Source: Elgaria multicarinata webbii (lineage: Eukaryota > Chordata > Lepidosauria > Squamata > Anguidae). From it: a DNA stretch of 64,000 nucleotides. How positions within the stretch are numbered: position 1 is the stretch's first letter; each line of letters opens with the position of its first letter. The stretch is taken from assembly GCF_023053635.1 (NCBI RefSeq), contig NC_086182.1, forward strand, positions 5,791,001 through 5,855,000, given 5' to 3'. The position numbers and the translations under genes are program-made. Under the pieces are notes generated by a model. It made no database searches, had not been told where the DNA came from, and was given only the letters and a program-made list of their open reading frames with translations. Of this stretch, positions 11,132 through 20,404 are shown one piece after another.

Positions 11132-11707
11132 ATGTAAAAGCAGCCTGATACGCAGAAATTTGGCAGGAGAAGCTTTGCTTGCCATAGAAAATACTGACGG
11201 GGTGGGCAGCTTTACTTTCTTTATAGCTCTCTGTTAAGGCAGGGGGCTTGAACCTCTTTCAGCCAGAGAACTGAATCTCATTCCAGTGGTGGGTGCACCC
11301 AAGGCAAAAGACAGGGCCAAAATACCAGCATCATTTAACTTAAAGCTTTCACTGGCAGTAACACAGTCTTGGGTGAGGCATTTCAACTTTTGAGAATAGG
11401 TGGGGGGAACCACCCAAAAGCATGGACAAGGGAATGGGGTTTGGGCTGAATTGGGAACCCAGGTCTAGATTTGGCCCGCATGCCTGAGGTTGAACACTCC
11501 TGTGTTAAAGGCACAGCAGCAGAGCAAAAAACTAAGGTGGCAACTCTTTAGATAACTCATCAACGGAAACCTTTTTTTTGGAAACTGCTTATGGACGGCC
11601 TTAGTAGAGTAGTCATTCCCAAACTGTGTGCCATGAGGGAAATGATCAGGGGTGGGGAGAAATAAGTTAAATTGTTGGAGTGTCTGGACCAGGTTTGGGT
11701 AGATCCC

Positions 11708-11903
11708 AGTGGAGGCAGGTGGCTCCGTTGTTAGTGGGGTGGTGAATCCACTCCAGGTTTCTCTCAGAACTTGTCAGAACTCTAAAGGAGCTATTCAAGG
11801 TGCTCCAGACCTTGGGTAGGACCTTTAGAGTTGTGACAGGTTCTGAGTGAAACCTGGAGTGGATTCACTGCCCCACTGACATCAGAGCCACCAGCCTCCA
11901 CTG
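11708..11903. repeat. Family B fold-back MITE
   Basis: A 196-bp palindromic copy from CAGTGGAGGCAGGTGGCTCC to CCACCAGCCTCCACTG. No matching 8-bp flanks. Confidence 0.88.
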
Positions 11904-12390
11904 CCTATTCCATATGTTCCTATTCCCTACTCAGGCTTAATGCTTCCATTGAGCCATAATTTGTGGAGACACACACCATGTCATTTGATAGTGAAGAGGC
12001 CGGACCCTGAGCTTTTAATTCCTCTGCCATTTGGTAATATTCATGCACTGAGGTCTTTTCAGTACACTTTTGATTCCTTTTGAATTACATTTTAATTTAA
12101 TATTAGACTGCCTTAACTCCCCCTCTCCTCCACAAACCCTGAAACACGCATTTCCAGCCTTCTCTCTCACTTTCTGTCGGGGAGAATGATTGACAGCAGG
12201 CCTTGCGTCAACACGCGGCATCGCTGGGCATTTTACGGTGACTCCTGTCTGCTCTTGATGAAACGATTGAGTTGCAGCTCAGCTGGCCTAACAGCTGCCA
12301 TTTTGTTTCCCCCCACAATTCACCGTGGGAAAAACAAAATGGCAGCTGCCAGGAGGCTTGTTCTTTATGGTACAAAAAGCAAAAAGAAGA

Positions 12391-12847
12391 AGAATCATAG
12401 AATCATGGAATAGTAGAGTTGGAAGGGGCCTATAAGGCCATTGAGTCCAACCCCCTGTTCAATGCAGGAATCCACCCTAAAGCACACCTGACAGATGGTT
12501 GTCCAGTGGCATCTCAAATGTCTCTAGTATGGGAGAGCCCACAACCTCCCTAGATCATTGGTTCCACTGTCATACTGCTCTAAAAGTGAGGAAGTTTTTC
12601 CTGATATCCAGCCGGAATCTGGCTTCCTGTAACTTGAGCCCATTATTCCGTGTCCTGCACTCTGGGAGGATCAAGAAGAGATCCTGGCCCTCCTCTGTGT
12701 GACAACCTTTCCAGTATTTGAAGAGTGCTATCATGTCTCCCCTCAGTCTTCTCTTCTCCAGGCTAAACATGCCCAGTTGTTTCAGTCTCTCCTCATAGGG
12801 CTTTGTTTCCAGACCCCCTGATCATCCTGGTTGCCCTCTCTACTGAA
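12391..12847 (-). mobile_element. CR1 LINE 3' fragment
   Basis: Minus-strand CR1, about 455 bp, containing the C-terminal reverse-transcriptase region ([20 protein letters not shown] and [20 protein letters not shown]) and the 3' octamer repeats. 5'-truncated at about 12847; a frameshift separates parts of the frame. Confidence 0.93.
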
Positions 12848-12849
12848 CA

Positions 12850-14880
12850 CAGTAGAGCAGTCTGCCACTCTGTCCTGCTATAAGGCAGGGAGGGCAAAAC
12901 TCAAGGCCTAGGGGATCTCTAGAAGACCATGCCCCCTTTCCCTGGCCCCATTTCCATCCACCACGGTTTGCTTGATGGTTTTCCAGCTTTTGTGCATTTC
13001 CCCCCCATTCTAAAAGGCTGAAATTCCTCTCCTGAGATTCAGTACCTAGCAGTAAGCCCATGAAGATAAAATGTGCTAGTATTTTTGTTTCTTGTTCCCG
13101 GGCCTTTTGCCTTTGGCCCTGCTCACCACTGCAATGTGTCCAAAAACGTCTCTGAAATTGCATTTGGCCCGTGGGCTGAAAGAGGTTGTGCACCCTTGCT
13201 AAAGCTGCAAAGAGGGCCCACCAAGGGCACTTTGCAGAGGGCCCCCCTCAAAGCTGTAGCTAGCCCTAAGTAAGAGACTGACACCAAAACAAGTAGAGCA
13301 ATAATAATTCTATATATTGCCTGTGTACAGGAAAGAGAGAAAGAAGACATTTTGCTGCCTGAAGCAGAGGACAAGATGTCGCCACTGTAGGGCCGGGCAA
13401 AGCTGGTAATAGGCCCGGGCCAGATGGGGAAATGTAGGCCTCATTTCAAACTGCTTATTAAGTATATTTTAATGAGTTCTAAATACATATGAACTAGAAC
13501 GATTTATAGAAAAGGTAATGGCAAGCACTTTTATTCAAGATGTATATAAGACATCACTTCTTCACATTCATCAACAACAACAGAAAAATCAAGCAACTTT
13601 GCCCAGGGGGACCCAGAATAGCCCCCCTCAGAATCATAGGCCCATGCCAACTGCCCCCACTGCCCCCCCACCCCCCTGCGCAGCCCTGACCAGATTTTTG
13701 GAAGGCTAAAGATTTCTTAAAATCAAAAACAAAACTTGATGCTAATGCTTGCAGATGCCCTAACAGCTGCTGCTCTCTGGGTGATTATTTCTCTCTGCCC
13801 GAGTGGCAGGGCCGACCCAAGACATTTTGCTGTCTGAAGCAGAGGACAAGCTGGCACCCCCATCCATTTCATACACAAAAGCTGACTGGATAGACAATTT
13901 GATCTTTCTTTGACCCTGGCAATGTGACCACTTCCTTCACTGCACCTGAGGGCAGCAGGCTCGCTTAGGGGGTGCAGGGCAGACCGCCTGGGTCACAGTG
14001 CTCTCCTCCAACACATTGTTGCCACCTCCCAGAACCTGCCACCTGAGGTGACTGCCTTACTCTGCCTAATAGGAGGGCCGGCCCTGCCACCTAATCATAT
14101 AAGGAATCTCCCTTGTCATGTGAAGTCTCACCTCTAAAAGTAAACTTTTTAGGTGTTAAATGTGAAACAAGCCTTGAGTTATTATAACTCAGAACTTTTA
14201 AAATGGGACCTTGGGGGACTGAAGTTTGGGAAATTCTGCCCTGGAGACAGTAACGCCGGGACAGCGCTTAAAACATGTGATGGACGTTTCCAGCTTAAAG
14301 TCAGAATCTCGTCTTTGCTCTCTCTGTCGTCTCTGTTTCTAATTTCTCAGCGAGATCTCTTGACAGCATCTTTATGGCCAGCTATTATTGCTTGGAAAGT
14401 GCTCAAACCGCCCCCCTCCTCCTCTGGAATCTGTGTCCTGGACAGTCTGTTCATTTGCCCTCCAGATCTTACTCATGCTTGCAATCCAAGCGTAATGCCT
14501 GCACGGATCTCATCCAGCCTGTGAGCTGCATTTGGTGATGTAAGCTGATATTTTAATTCTCTTACAAGGAATGGTGTTTAGAGGAATGACTTAAGTGGAT
14601 TACTCATCTTCTGTAATAACTTGGCAGCACTCCCGTTTCTATTCCTAGACATGACGCTCGAGGCTTTGATTCTTCTCCCGCTTTTCTCCTCCCCCCCCAC
14701 TTTGGTTTTTTTTTTTTTCAATCCAATTTACGCTCATGTGTTTTCCAACACCTAAGCCTGCCCCACGTTGTGGCATTGCATTCTGGGGGATGTAGTATGT
14801 TTACATTTGAGGCGGAGGTGCCTGAGGCAGGGAAGCCAAAGGGCGCCCTCTGTGGTGGTCAAAGATACGCATGAAATGAT
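12850..14880. other. Intergenic stretch with old repeat debris
   Basis: No gene recognised. Two related segments, at about 13345-13400 and 13808-13860, share GACATTTTGCTG and GAAGCAGAGGACAAG and look like ends of CAGGGCCGG (family C) elements; the second closes at about 14090 with GGGCCGGCCCTGCC. Confidence 0.5.
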
Positions 14881-14881
14881 A

Positions 14882-15048
14882 CCCTATTTCTTCGATTCTA
14901 AGACGCACTTTCCCCCCATATAAACTTCTCTAAAAATGGGGTGCGTCTTAGAATCGCGGGTGTGTCTTAGGTTTTTTTTTTCTGTTGTTGGTACTGAAAT
15001 TAGTGTGCGTCTTACAATCGATGGCGTCTTACAATCGAAGAAATACGG
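14882..15048. repeat. Family F Tc1/mariner-like MITE
   Basis: From CCCTATTTCTTCGATTCTAA to TCGAAGAAATACGG, flanked by TA on both sides. The interior has inverted AAGACGCAC motifs. Related copies at 54238-54341, 54870-55017 and 58773-58952. Confidence 0.85.
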
Positions 15049-15483
15049 TAGCAAACATTTGGCCTAGCCCTGATCAGAGGAGATCAGTGTTTCTAAGAAG
15101 TAAACTTCCCTTTTATTTACTGAAATGCTGAGTAAACCCAGGACCTTTTTTTTCGTATGAAAGGTGATTCATAATCACTACCGGAAAGGAAGAAAGTCAC
15201 CCAATACAGAGAATGTTGCTTGGAGGTAGAACAGATATTTTGCAGGTAAACGCATCTCCGGTTTAAAATTGGGGTGAGCAGACTTCAGCCTTGCAGGCTG
15301 CAGGTTGAATTTTTAGCAGAACCCCAAGATCTACTAACCGGACACTTGCTTAGAATTAAAGAATTCCAAGTCCTAGGATGTGTTTTGAATACCTGAACTG
15401 AATGGAGCTCACAGTCCTCTACAAAAAAAATCTACTCCTGGTTACCCCACATTTTCTTCATTTCAGCAGTATAATCCATTGAA

Positions 15484-15485
<2 letters not shown>

Positions 15486-15518
<33 letters not shown>

Positions 15519-15523
15519 TGTGT
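15486..15523 (+). repeat. (TG)n microsatellite
   Basis: A nearly pure dinucleotide tract of about 19 units with two CG interruptions near its end. Confidence 0.95.
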
Positions 15524-15554
15524 CATTTTGTTATTGCCATTGTTAAACAATCGG

Positions 15555-15660
15555 GGAGGTTGGTCTATACCGACTCGCAACGGCTCTCCAGGGTCTCTTT
15601 CCCAGTCTGACGTGGAAGAGCCACTGTATACAAAGCTTTACCACTGAGCTACAGCCCAGG
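15555..15660 (-). repeat. tRNA-Ala-type SINE, internally deleted
   Basis: On the minus strand the head reads TGTAGCTCAGTGGTAAAG (box A of a tRNA-derived promoter), then jumps to body sequence AGACCCTGGAGAGCCG shared with the fuller copy at 37017-37225. The box B region is missing. Confidence 0.65.
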
Positions 15661-16110
15661 ACCGGCCCACCCACGATGCAGGGCGAAGCATCCGTATCAG
15701 GCAATGGAGAGAGATGAGAGGGAAATTGTGCGCTCCCCTCCCCATCCTTGCCAGGAGGGCCTGCTGCCACCTCCAGTAGGTGCTCTGGAAAGCCCTGCCA
15801 GCCGCTCCCCCACCGTGGCGTTTGCAGCAGCAAGAGAGTGGCCAGTGAGGCTCTCTGGAGAAGCCACCCGACCTCTCCTTCCCTTATTGTGCTTTATCAG
15901 AAGAAGAAGTGGCTCAGGAGCTCTCGTGAGAGCCTTGCAACAGCTTCTTCTAGCTGCACGAGTCTCTGTAAAGCTAATGTGGCGGTGGCAAAGGTAAGGG
16001 ACGGGGGCACAGGATGGGGGAAGGGATGGAAGGGGCCCATGGGCAGCGCATCTTCTCTTGCCTCAGGCGACAAGAGACCTTGTGCCAGGCCTGCTACAGC
16101 CCTCCCACAG
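15655..16110. repeat. Family C-like GC-rich element
   Basis: Begins CAGGACCGGCCCACCCACG and ends near TTGCCTCAGGCGACAAGAGA with CCAGGCCTGC; the interior parallels 9720-10160 (GCTCTGGAAAGCCCTGCCAG). Ends are not sharp. Confidence 0.5.
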
Positions 16111-16285
16111 GCTCCATCCTGTAAGGTGCCAATAATCCCGGTGTACACCAAAGGTGTGAACTGACTCTTTTGAAAAGATGAAAGTTCTGTTTGAGGTGTT
16201 GAGTCTGAATTTAGTATAGTGGGTTGTAGCTAGGAAGTGCTGGATTTGCATTTTGTCTCTGCCATGAACAGAGGGAAGTCTCTTA

Positions 16286-16418
16286 GGGTGCAATCCTATG
16301 CATGTTTAGACAGAAAAGAAGTCCTACAGCTTCCAGCATGCCCCAGACAGCCATGCTGGCTGAGGACTGCTGGGAATTGTAGGATATTTTCTGTCTAAAC
16401 ATGCATAGGATTGTGTCC
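16286..16418. repeat. Family E Harbinger-like palindromic MITE
   Basis: A 133-bp palindrome from GGGTGCAATCCTATGCATG to CATGCATAGGATTGTGTCC, flanked by TTA at 16283-16285 and 16419-16421. Little-diverged arms suggest moderate age. Confidence 0.88.
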
Positions 16419-16649
16419 TTAATCTCTCTCCTTCAGAACCCTGTAACTTACCTGCTAGTATGTATATCTGATCATCGTACCCGTCCATTCCTCAATAAAC
16501 TTAAGTTGATGACTCCATTTCATTCTATCTCAAGGACATTGGTTCTGTCATTAAGGGAAAAAATAATAATCATTTGACTATCCAGCGGATATTATGTCTG
16601 CCAAGGGGATGTTTGTGACTATATGGATATCATAATACTTATGACAGTG

Positions 16650-16735
16650 GTAGGGAACAGTCTGGATGTTGTTGGACTACAACTCCCATCAGCACAGCCG
16701 AAGGGAGTTGCTGTCCAACAACATCTGAAGGAGCA
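16650..16735. repeat. Family G fold-back MITE
   Basis: GATGTTGTTGGACTACAACT pairs with the downstream GGGAGTTGCTGTCCAACAAC; about 85 bp. Confidence 0.75.
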
Positions 16736-17314
16736 CACGTTCATCCTTGACTTATGACCCACCCTACAGGGCTGCTGTAAGGATTACCAAGGCAATATTC
16801 CTGAAGCTCTTTGAAATGAGCTCTATGAAATGAGCTCCTGTTATTATTGCTATTGTTATTGGCTCATTCATACGTACAAGTTACCACTTAAGCAACAAGC
16901 GATGAACCTGCACTTCTGAACTGGGCCCGAGCTTTTTGAAGAGAGGTGGGCATGCAAATGTCAGAAATAAGCAGCAATTAAACCATGGGCAGAGCAAACC
17001 TATACTCACATTAAGCCGGGACCAAAGATATGCTGCCACTGTGCCAGCAAAACTGGCCCAAATATCCAATGTGTGTTTAGCTGAGGAGGGAAGAAGAAGA
17101 AGGTGCAGCTAGGAAATACAGAAACGGTGTCAAAACAACAAATGCCCAAACGCTTGGAAGAACCACTAGTGGCAAAGAATTGGGTGTGCTACAAAAACGC
17201 CCATGTGCTGCCCACACTCAACGGCAACCAATGAACTTGTCATTGTGGGCATCACAACACACGCAATGACGCCACAACCCCCCTACACCATCAGTCCCAG
17301 TGGCACCGTCAGCC

Positions 17315-18074
17315 CAGGGCCGGTGCCAGACTATTTTGCGCCCTAGGCAAGGTGAGCTACTTTTACACACACACACACCAAAAAATGCCAACTTTGATTT
17401 TTAAGAACATATGTTTCCTGGAAAAAATAAGCACAAATCTTGAAACTGCTAAATTTATTTTAAAGTGCAAGAAATAAGTCATGCCAATTATAGCAAACAA
17501 ATTGGAAAGGAACGTCTATGGGTCTAAAATGCATTATTTAATAGGAATATCACCTCCAAATCATCCCCCCCCAACTCACACACGCGCGCACACACACACT
17601 CAGCATCACTTACTCCAAACAAACACACACATGAACACATGCATTCATTCAAAGACGCCCTGCACCCCATTCACGTTCTGGAAGTCCAAACATGGAGACG
17701 CCCACTCCCCATCCCAGCGTTCCTGGCTTCGCTTCAGCGGGCGAGATGGCGCTTCGCGCCCATCCAGCCAAAGCGAAGCCAGGGACGCGGTGTGTGTGTG
17801 TGTGTGTCTCCACGTTTGGACTTCCACCCGGAAGCCGCCCTCCAGGGCGGCTTCCGGGTGAAAGTCCAAACGTGGAGCCGCCCTCACACCCTAGCGTCCC
17901 TGGCTTTGCTTCGGCTGGACAGGTGCGGGGCACCATCTCACCTGCCCAGGCCCAGCTGAATCCTTGGGCCAGCTCACAGCCAACGCGCATGAGTGCTGTG
18001 CTGCGCCCGGCACCCCTCTTAGCTTGGTGTTCTAGGTGGCCGCCTGAGTGGCCTCTATGGTAGCACCGGCCCTG
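17315..18074. mobile_element. Family C hAT-like element, 760 bp, with strong internal palindrome
   Basis: Ends CAGGGCCGGTGCCAGAC and GTAGCACCGGCCCTG are inverted repeats. Flanks CGTCAGCC (17307-17314) and CATCAGCC (18075-18082) match at 7 of 8 bases, a hAT-type duplication. The interior has CA/TG microsatellites, three copies of a module in alternating orientation and a near-perfect 70-bp palindrome. Open frames on both strands are by-products of GC-rich repetition. Confidence 0.85.
17808..17877. repeat. 70-bp near-perfect palindrome
   Basis: Arms of 34 bases (17808-17841 and 17844-17877) pair with a single mismatch around a 2-base centre; the inner 17 bases are perfect (CACCCGGAAGCCGCCCT). 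Confidence 0.95.
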
Positions 18075-18079
18075 CATCA

Positions 18080-19100
18080 GCCCCAGCATCCCTTCTGGAA
18101 GGGGTTCGAATCCTCTTTTGCTCCCAACAACACACACAAAGGGAAGGAAGGAAAAGACGCACACGTGTACAGAGCCCACGTGGCTCCGTGGCCAGGATGC
18201 CTACAGAGAGCAAACACACACAGCCCACTTGAGACAAGGGTTCGAGACCTGGGAGGGACGAAACTCTGTACCTAAGCAGCCAAAGAGGAGGACATCCCAC
18301 AGGGCCACATCCTGACAGCAGCAGCTTTCAGCCGCTCACTGCCTAGGAGATGGTCCTTTGAGCTCCACTAGGGAGAAGGGATGGACATGGCCTGCATTCA
18401 CCTTTTACACAGTTGGCTCAAACCCACTCCTCAAACTCTTCGGATCAGTTCCCTTACTGTAAAGCCACAGTAGCAGGCAGGAGTTACACATGTCACGGAG
18501 CATTTGTCTTTCTTCCAGCTGCAACAGCCAGCCGGAGAACCCCGGAGCACATCAAGATGGCTGACATTTTACACGCAGGGGGTAAGTGTGTTCCTGGGTC
18601 AAATCCCAGCATGGCATTTATAACGTGTTGTGATTGGGTGCTGAATTACACCATAACCAATTACCATCATGGCAATGTGGGGGGCGGCAGCTATTTTTTA
18701 ATCCCTCCTTCCATTGAAGTCAATGGGAAGGAAATTCTGTGTGTCTGGAGCTGCTATAAAATGTCATTGTGGATGGGCCCGTGGCTGTGGCCTGGAGGCT
18801 TAGAGGGTACAGCATGAGTGTGCACCAACCACGTCTACCCCATGGCTCCAGCCTGTTCCACAGCCTTTCTCCACCGATGTATCTGGCAGATGTGTATTTG
18901 GTGTTCTTCCAGTAGAGCAGGGCTTCCGCCAGATCCTGGTGAATCTTCAGTATAGGATTGTGCTTTAAAGCATCTTATAGCACTCTGTCGGCTTTGCTGC
19001 AACAGGCTAACCTGGCCTTGGGTGGCCTTGGGTCCTGTTTTACAGAGGACTGTGCTCTATTTAGAATGTGTTCTCTCTTTCAAAGGCAGCCAAGTCTGGT
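18080..19100. other. Intergenic stretch, no gene recognised
   Basis: Mixed-composition sequence. A 134-codon + frame (18413-18817) shows no family motif and no flanking splice or promoter support; I treat it as chance. Confidence 0.55.
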
Positions 19101-19114
19101 TTAATAAGATAAAG

Positions 19115-19489
19115 TAGGGTGACCATATGAAAAGGAGGACAGGGGTCCTGTATCTTTAACAGTTGCATAGAAAAGGGAATTTCAGCAGGTGTCCTTTGTA
19201 TATATGGAGAACCTGGTGAAATTCACTCTTCATCACAACAGTTAAAGGTGCAGGAGCTATACTAGAGTGACCAGGTTTAAAAGAGGGCAGGGCACCTGCA
19301 GCTTTAACTGTTGTGATGAAGAAGAAATTTCATCAGGTTCCCTATATATACAAATGACACCTGCTGAAATTCCCTTTTCAATACAACTGTTAAAGATACA
19401 GGAGCCCTGTCTTCCTTTTCATTTAGCTCCGGCTATTGGGCGGTATAGAAATGTAATAAATAAATAAATAAATAAATATGGTCACCCCA
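19115..19489. repeat. Family A fold-back hAT MITE interrupted by an L2 tail
   Basis: Runs from TAGGGTGACCATATG to ATGGTCACCCCA, flanked by exact AGATAAAG repeats at 19107-19114 and 19490-19497. An L2 3' tail sits inside the right arm at about 19426-19478, so the LINE insertion is younger than the MITE. Confidence 0.9.
19426..19478 (+). mobile_element. L2-clade 3' tail inserted in a MITE
   Basis: About 53 bases: CGGCTATTGGGCGGTATAG then an AATA-repeat tail; the shortest L2 insertion in the window. Confidence 0.85.
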
Positions 19490-19724
19490 AGATAAAGAAC
19501 AACCAGAAGGGAGAGCAGAGCAGGCGCTGTGACATTGCCTGTTAACTGTTAGCACCTAGGTCACCTGCTCCCATTACAGTGAGCTGTATAGTATTTCTGT
19601 TTACATTTGAGTAGTTATATTTTTAGGCATACATATACATCAGCATATGCAAAGGTTATTCAAATCTACATCCTCTTGTCCGATGTGTAAGGTTTATGCT
19701 GTTTTAATCTTTTAATCTTTTTGA

Positions 19725-19910
19725 TAGTTTAATTCTTATGTATATACTCTCCATATTTTAGATATTTTTATACTGTATTTTGTATTTGTGCTTTTAACCT
19801 GTTGGTTGTTTTATTATGGTTTTAATTTTGTGAACCGCCCAGAGAGCTTCGGCTATTCTGCGGTATAAAAATGTAATAAATAAATAAAATAAATAAATAC
19901 TGTAAATAAA
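19725..19910 (+). mobile_element. L2-clade LINE 3' UTR fragment
   Basis: Contains GTGAACCGCCCAGAGAGCTT and CGGTATAAAAATGTAATAAA with an AAAT-rich tail; 5'-truncated, no coding part. Confidence 0.88.
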
Positions 19911-20052
19911 TAAGTGCCTAAGCTACTCCTGTGGATGTTGTTTAAATCACTGTAATAGGCTACTTTAATTTTTTTATTTGATTAATGCAATTTATACTTT
20001 TCCTTTAAATGTTCTGAAATATTTCGCTGTGCATGAAAAATAATAAGAATAT

Positions 20053-20054
20053 TT

Positions 20055-20130
<76 letters not shown>
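20053..20130 (+). repeat. (TTTC)n microsatellite, about 19 units
   Basis: An uninterrupted pure tetranucleotide tract about 270 bases upstream of the ARID5A start codon. One strand is all pyrimidine, so it could form triplex DNA and is expected to be length-polymorphic. Confidence 0.98.
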
Positions 20131-20189
20131 AATAGGTAACTGTCTATACAGAAGTTTTGTGCTAGAACCACACTTCCCAGCATCCACTA

Positions 20190-20404
20190 GGACAGAGCAG
20201 GCGGGCACCTTCCCTTTGAGTGATGGCCGCTCCCGCTAATCGCCTGATCCTAGCGCCCGGACCCGCCCTATCAGCGCGCAGAACTAAGCGCTGAACGAGA
20301 GTTTAGCGGAGCGAGCGAGCTGCTGGCTCAGTTGTGCGGTGGACTTAGTATCACATGGGCGCTGCTGGTGCTGAGCCGGGCAGGATCTGCGCTCCGGGCG
20401 ATGG
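20190..20404 (+). promoter_or_regulatory. ARID5A: ARID5A CpG-rich promoter and 5' UTR
   Basis: The sequence changes abruptly from AT-rich repeat to GC- and CpG-rich DNA at about 20200, and this continues past the ATG into the first 150 bases of intron 1. I see no TATA box at a suitable distance. A GATGGCCGC motif near 20221 resembles a YY1-type core-promoter site, and CACATG at 20352-20357 is an E-box. The transcription start cannot be fixed from sequence; it probably lies between about 20220 and 20340. A long CTTT repeat sits directly upstream. Confidence 0.7.
20401..20404 (+). CDS. ARID5A: ARID5A coding exon 1 (ATG plus one base)
   Basis: ATGG is followed at once by the donor GTGAGC at 20405. 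Joined to exon 2, which starts with CA, it gives Met-Ala-Pro-Ser-Leu-Lys-Gly, matching the start I recall for human ARID5A (MAAPVKG). The start context has G at -3 and G at +4, a favourable Kozak setting. The assignment rests on the CpG-rich context, the donor, the phase match and that short peptide similarity. An in-frame ATG in exon 2 (residue 16) is the alternative start. Confidence 0.75.

Noticed and set aside
18095-18112. Box B-like GGTTCGAATCC after a hAT element
   Set aside because: No acceptor stem or box A; upstream sequence is the transposon end.
18413-18817. 134-codon + frame
   Set aside because: No motif, and no conservation can be judged; isolated between MITEs.
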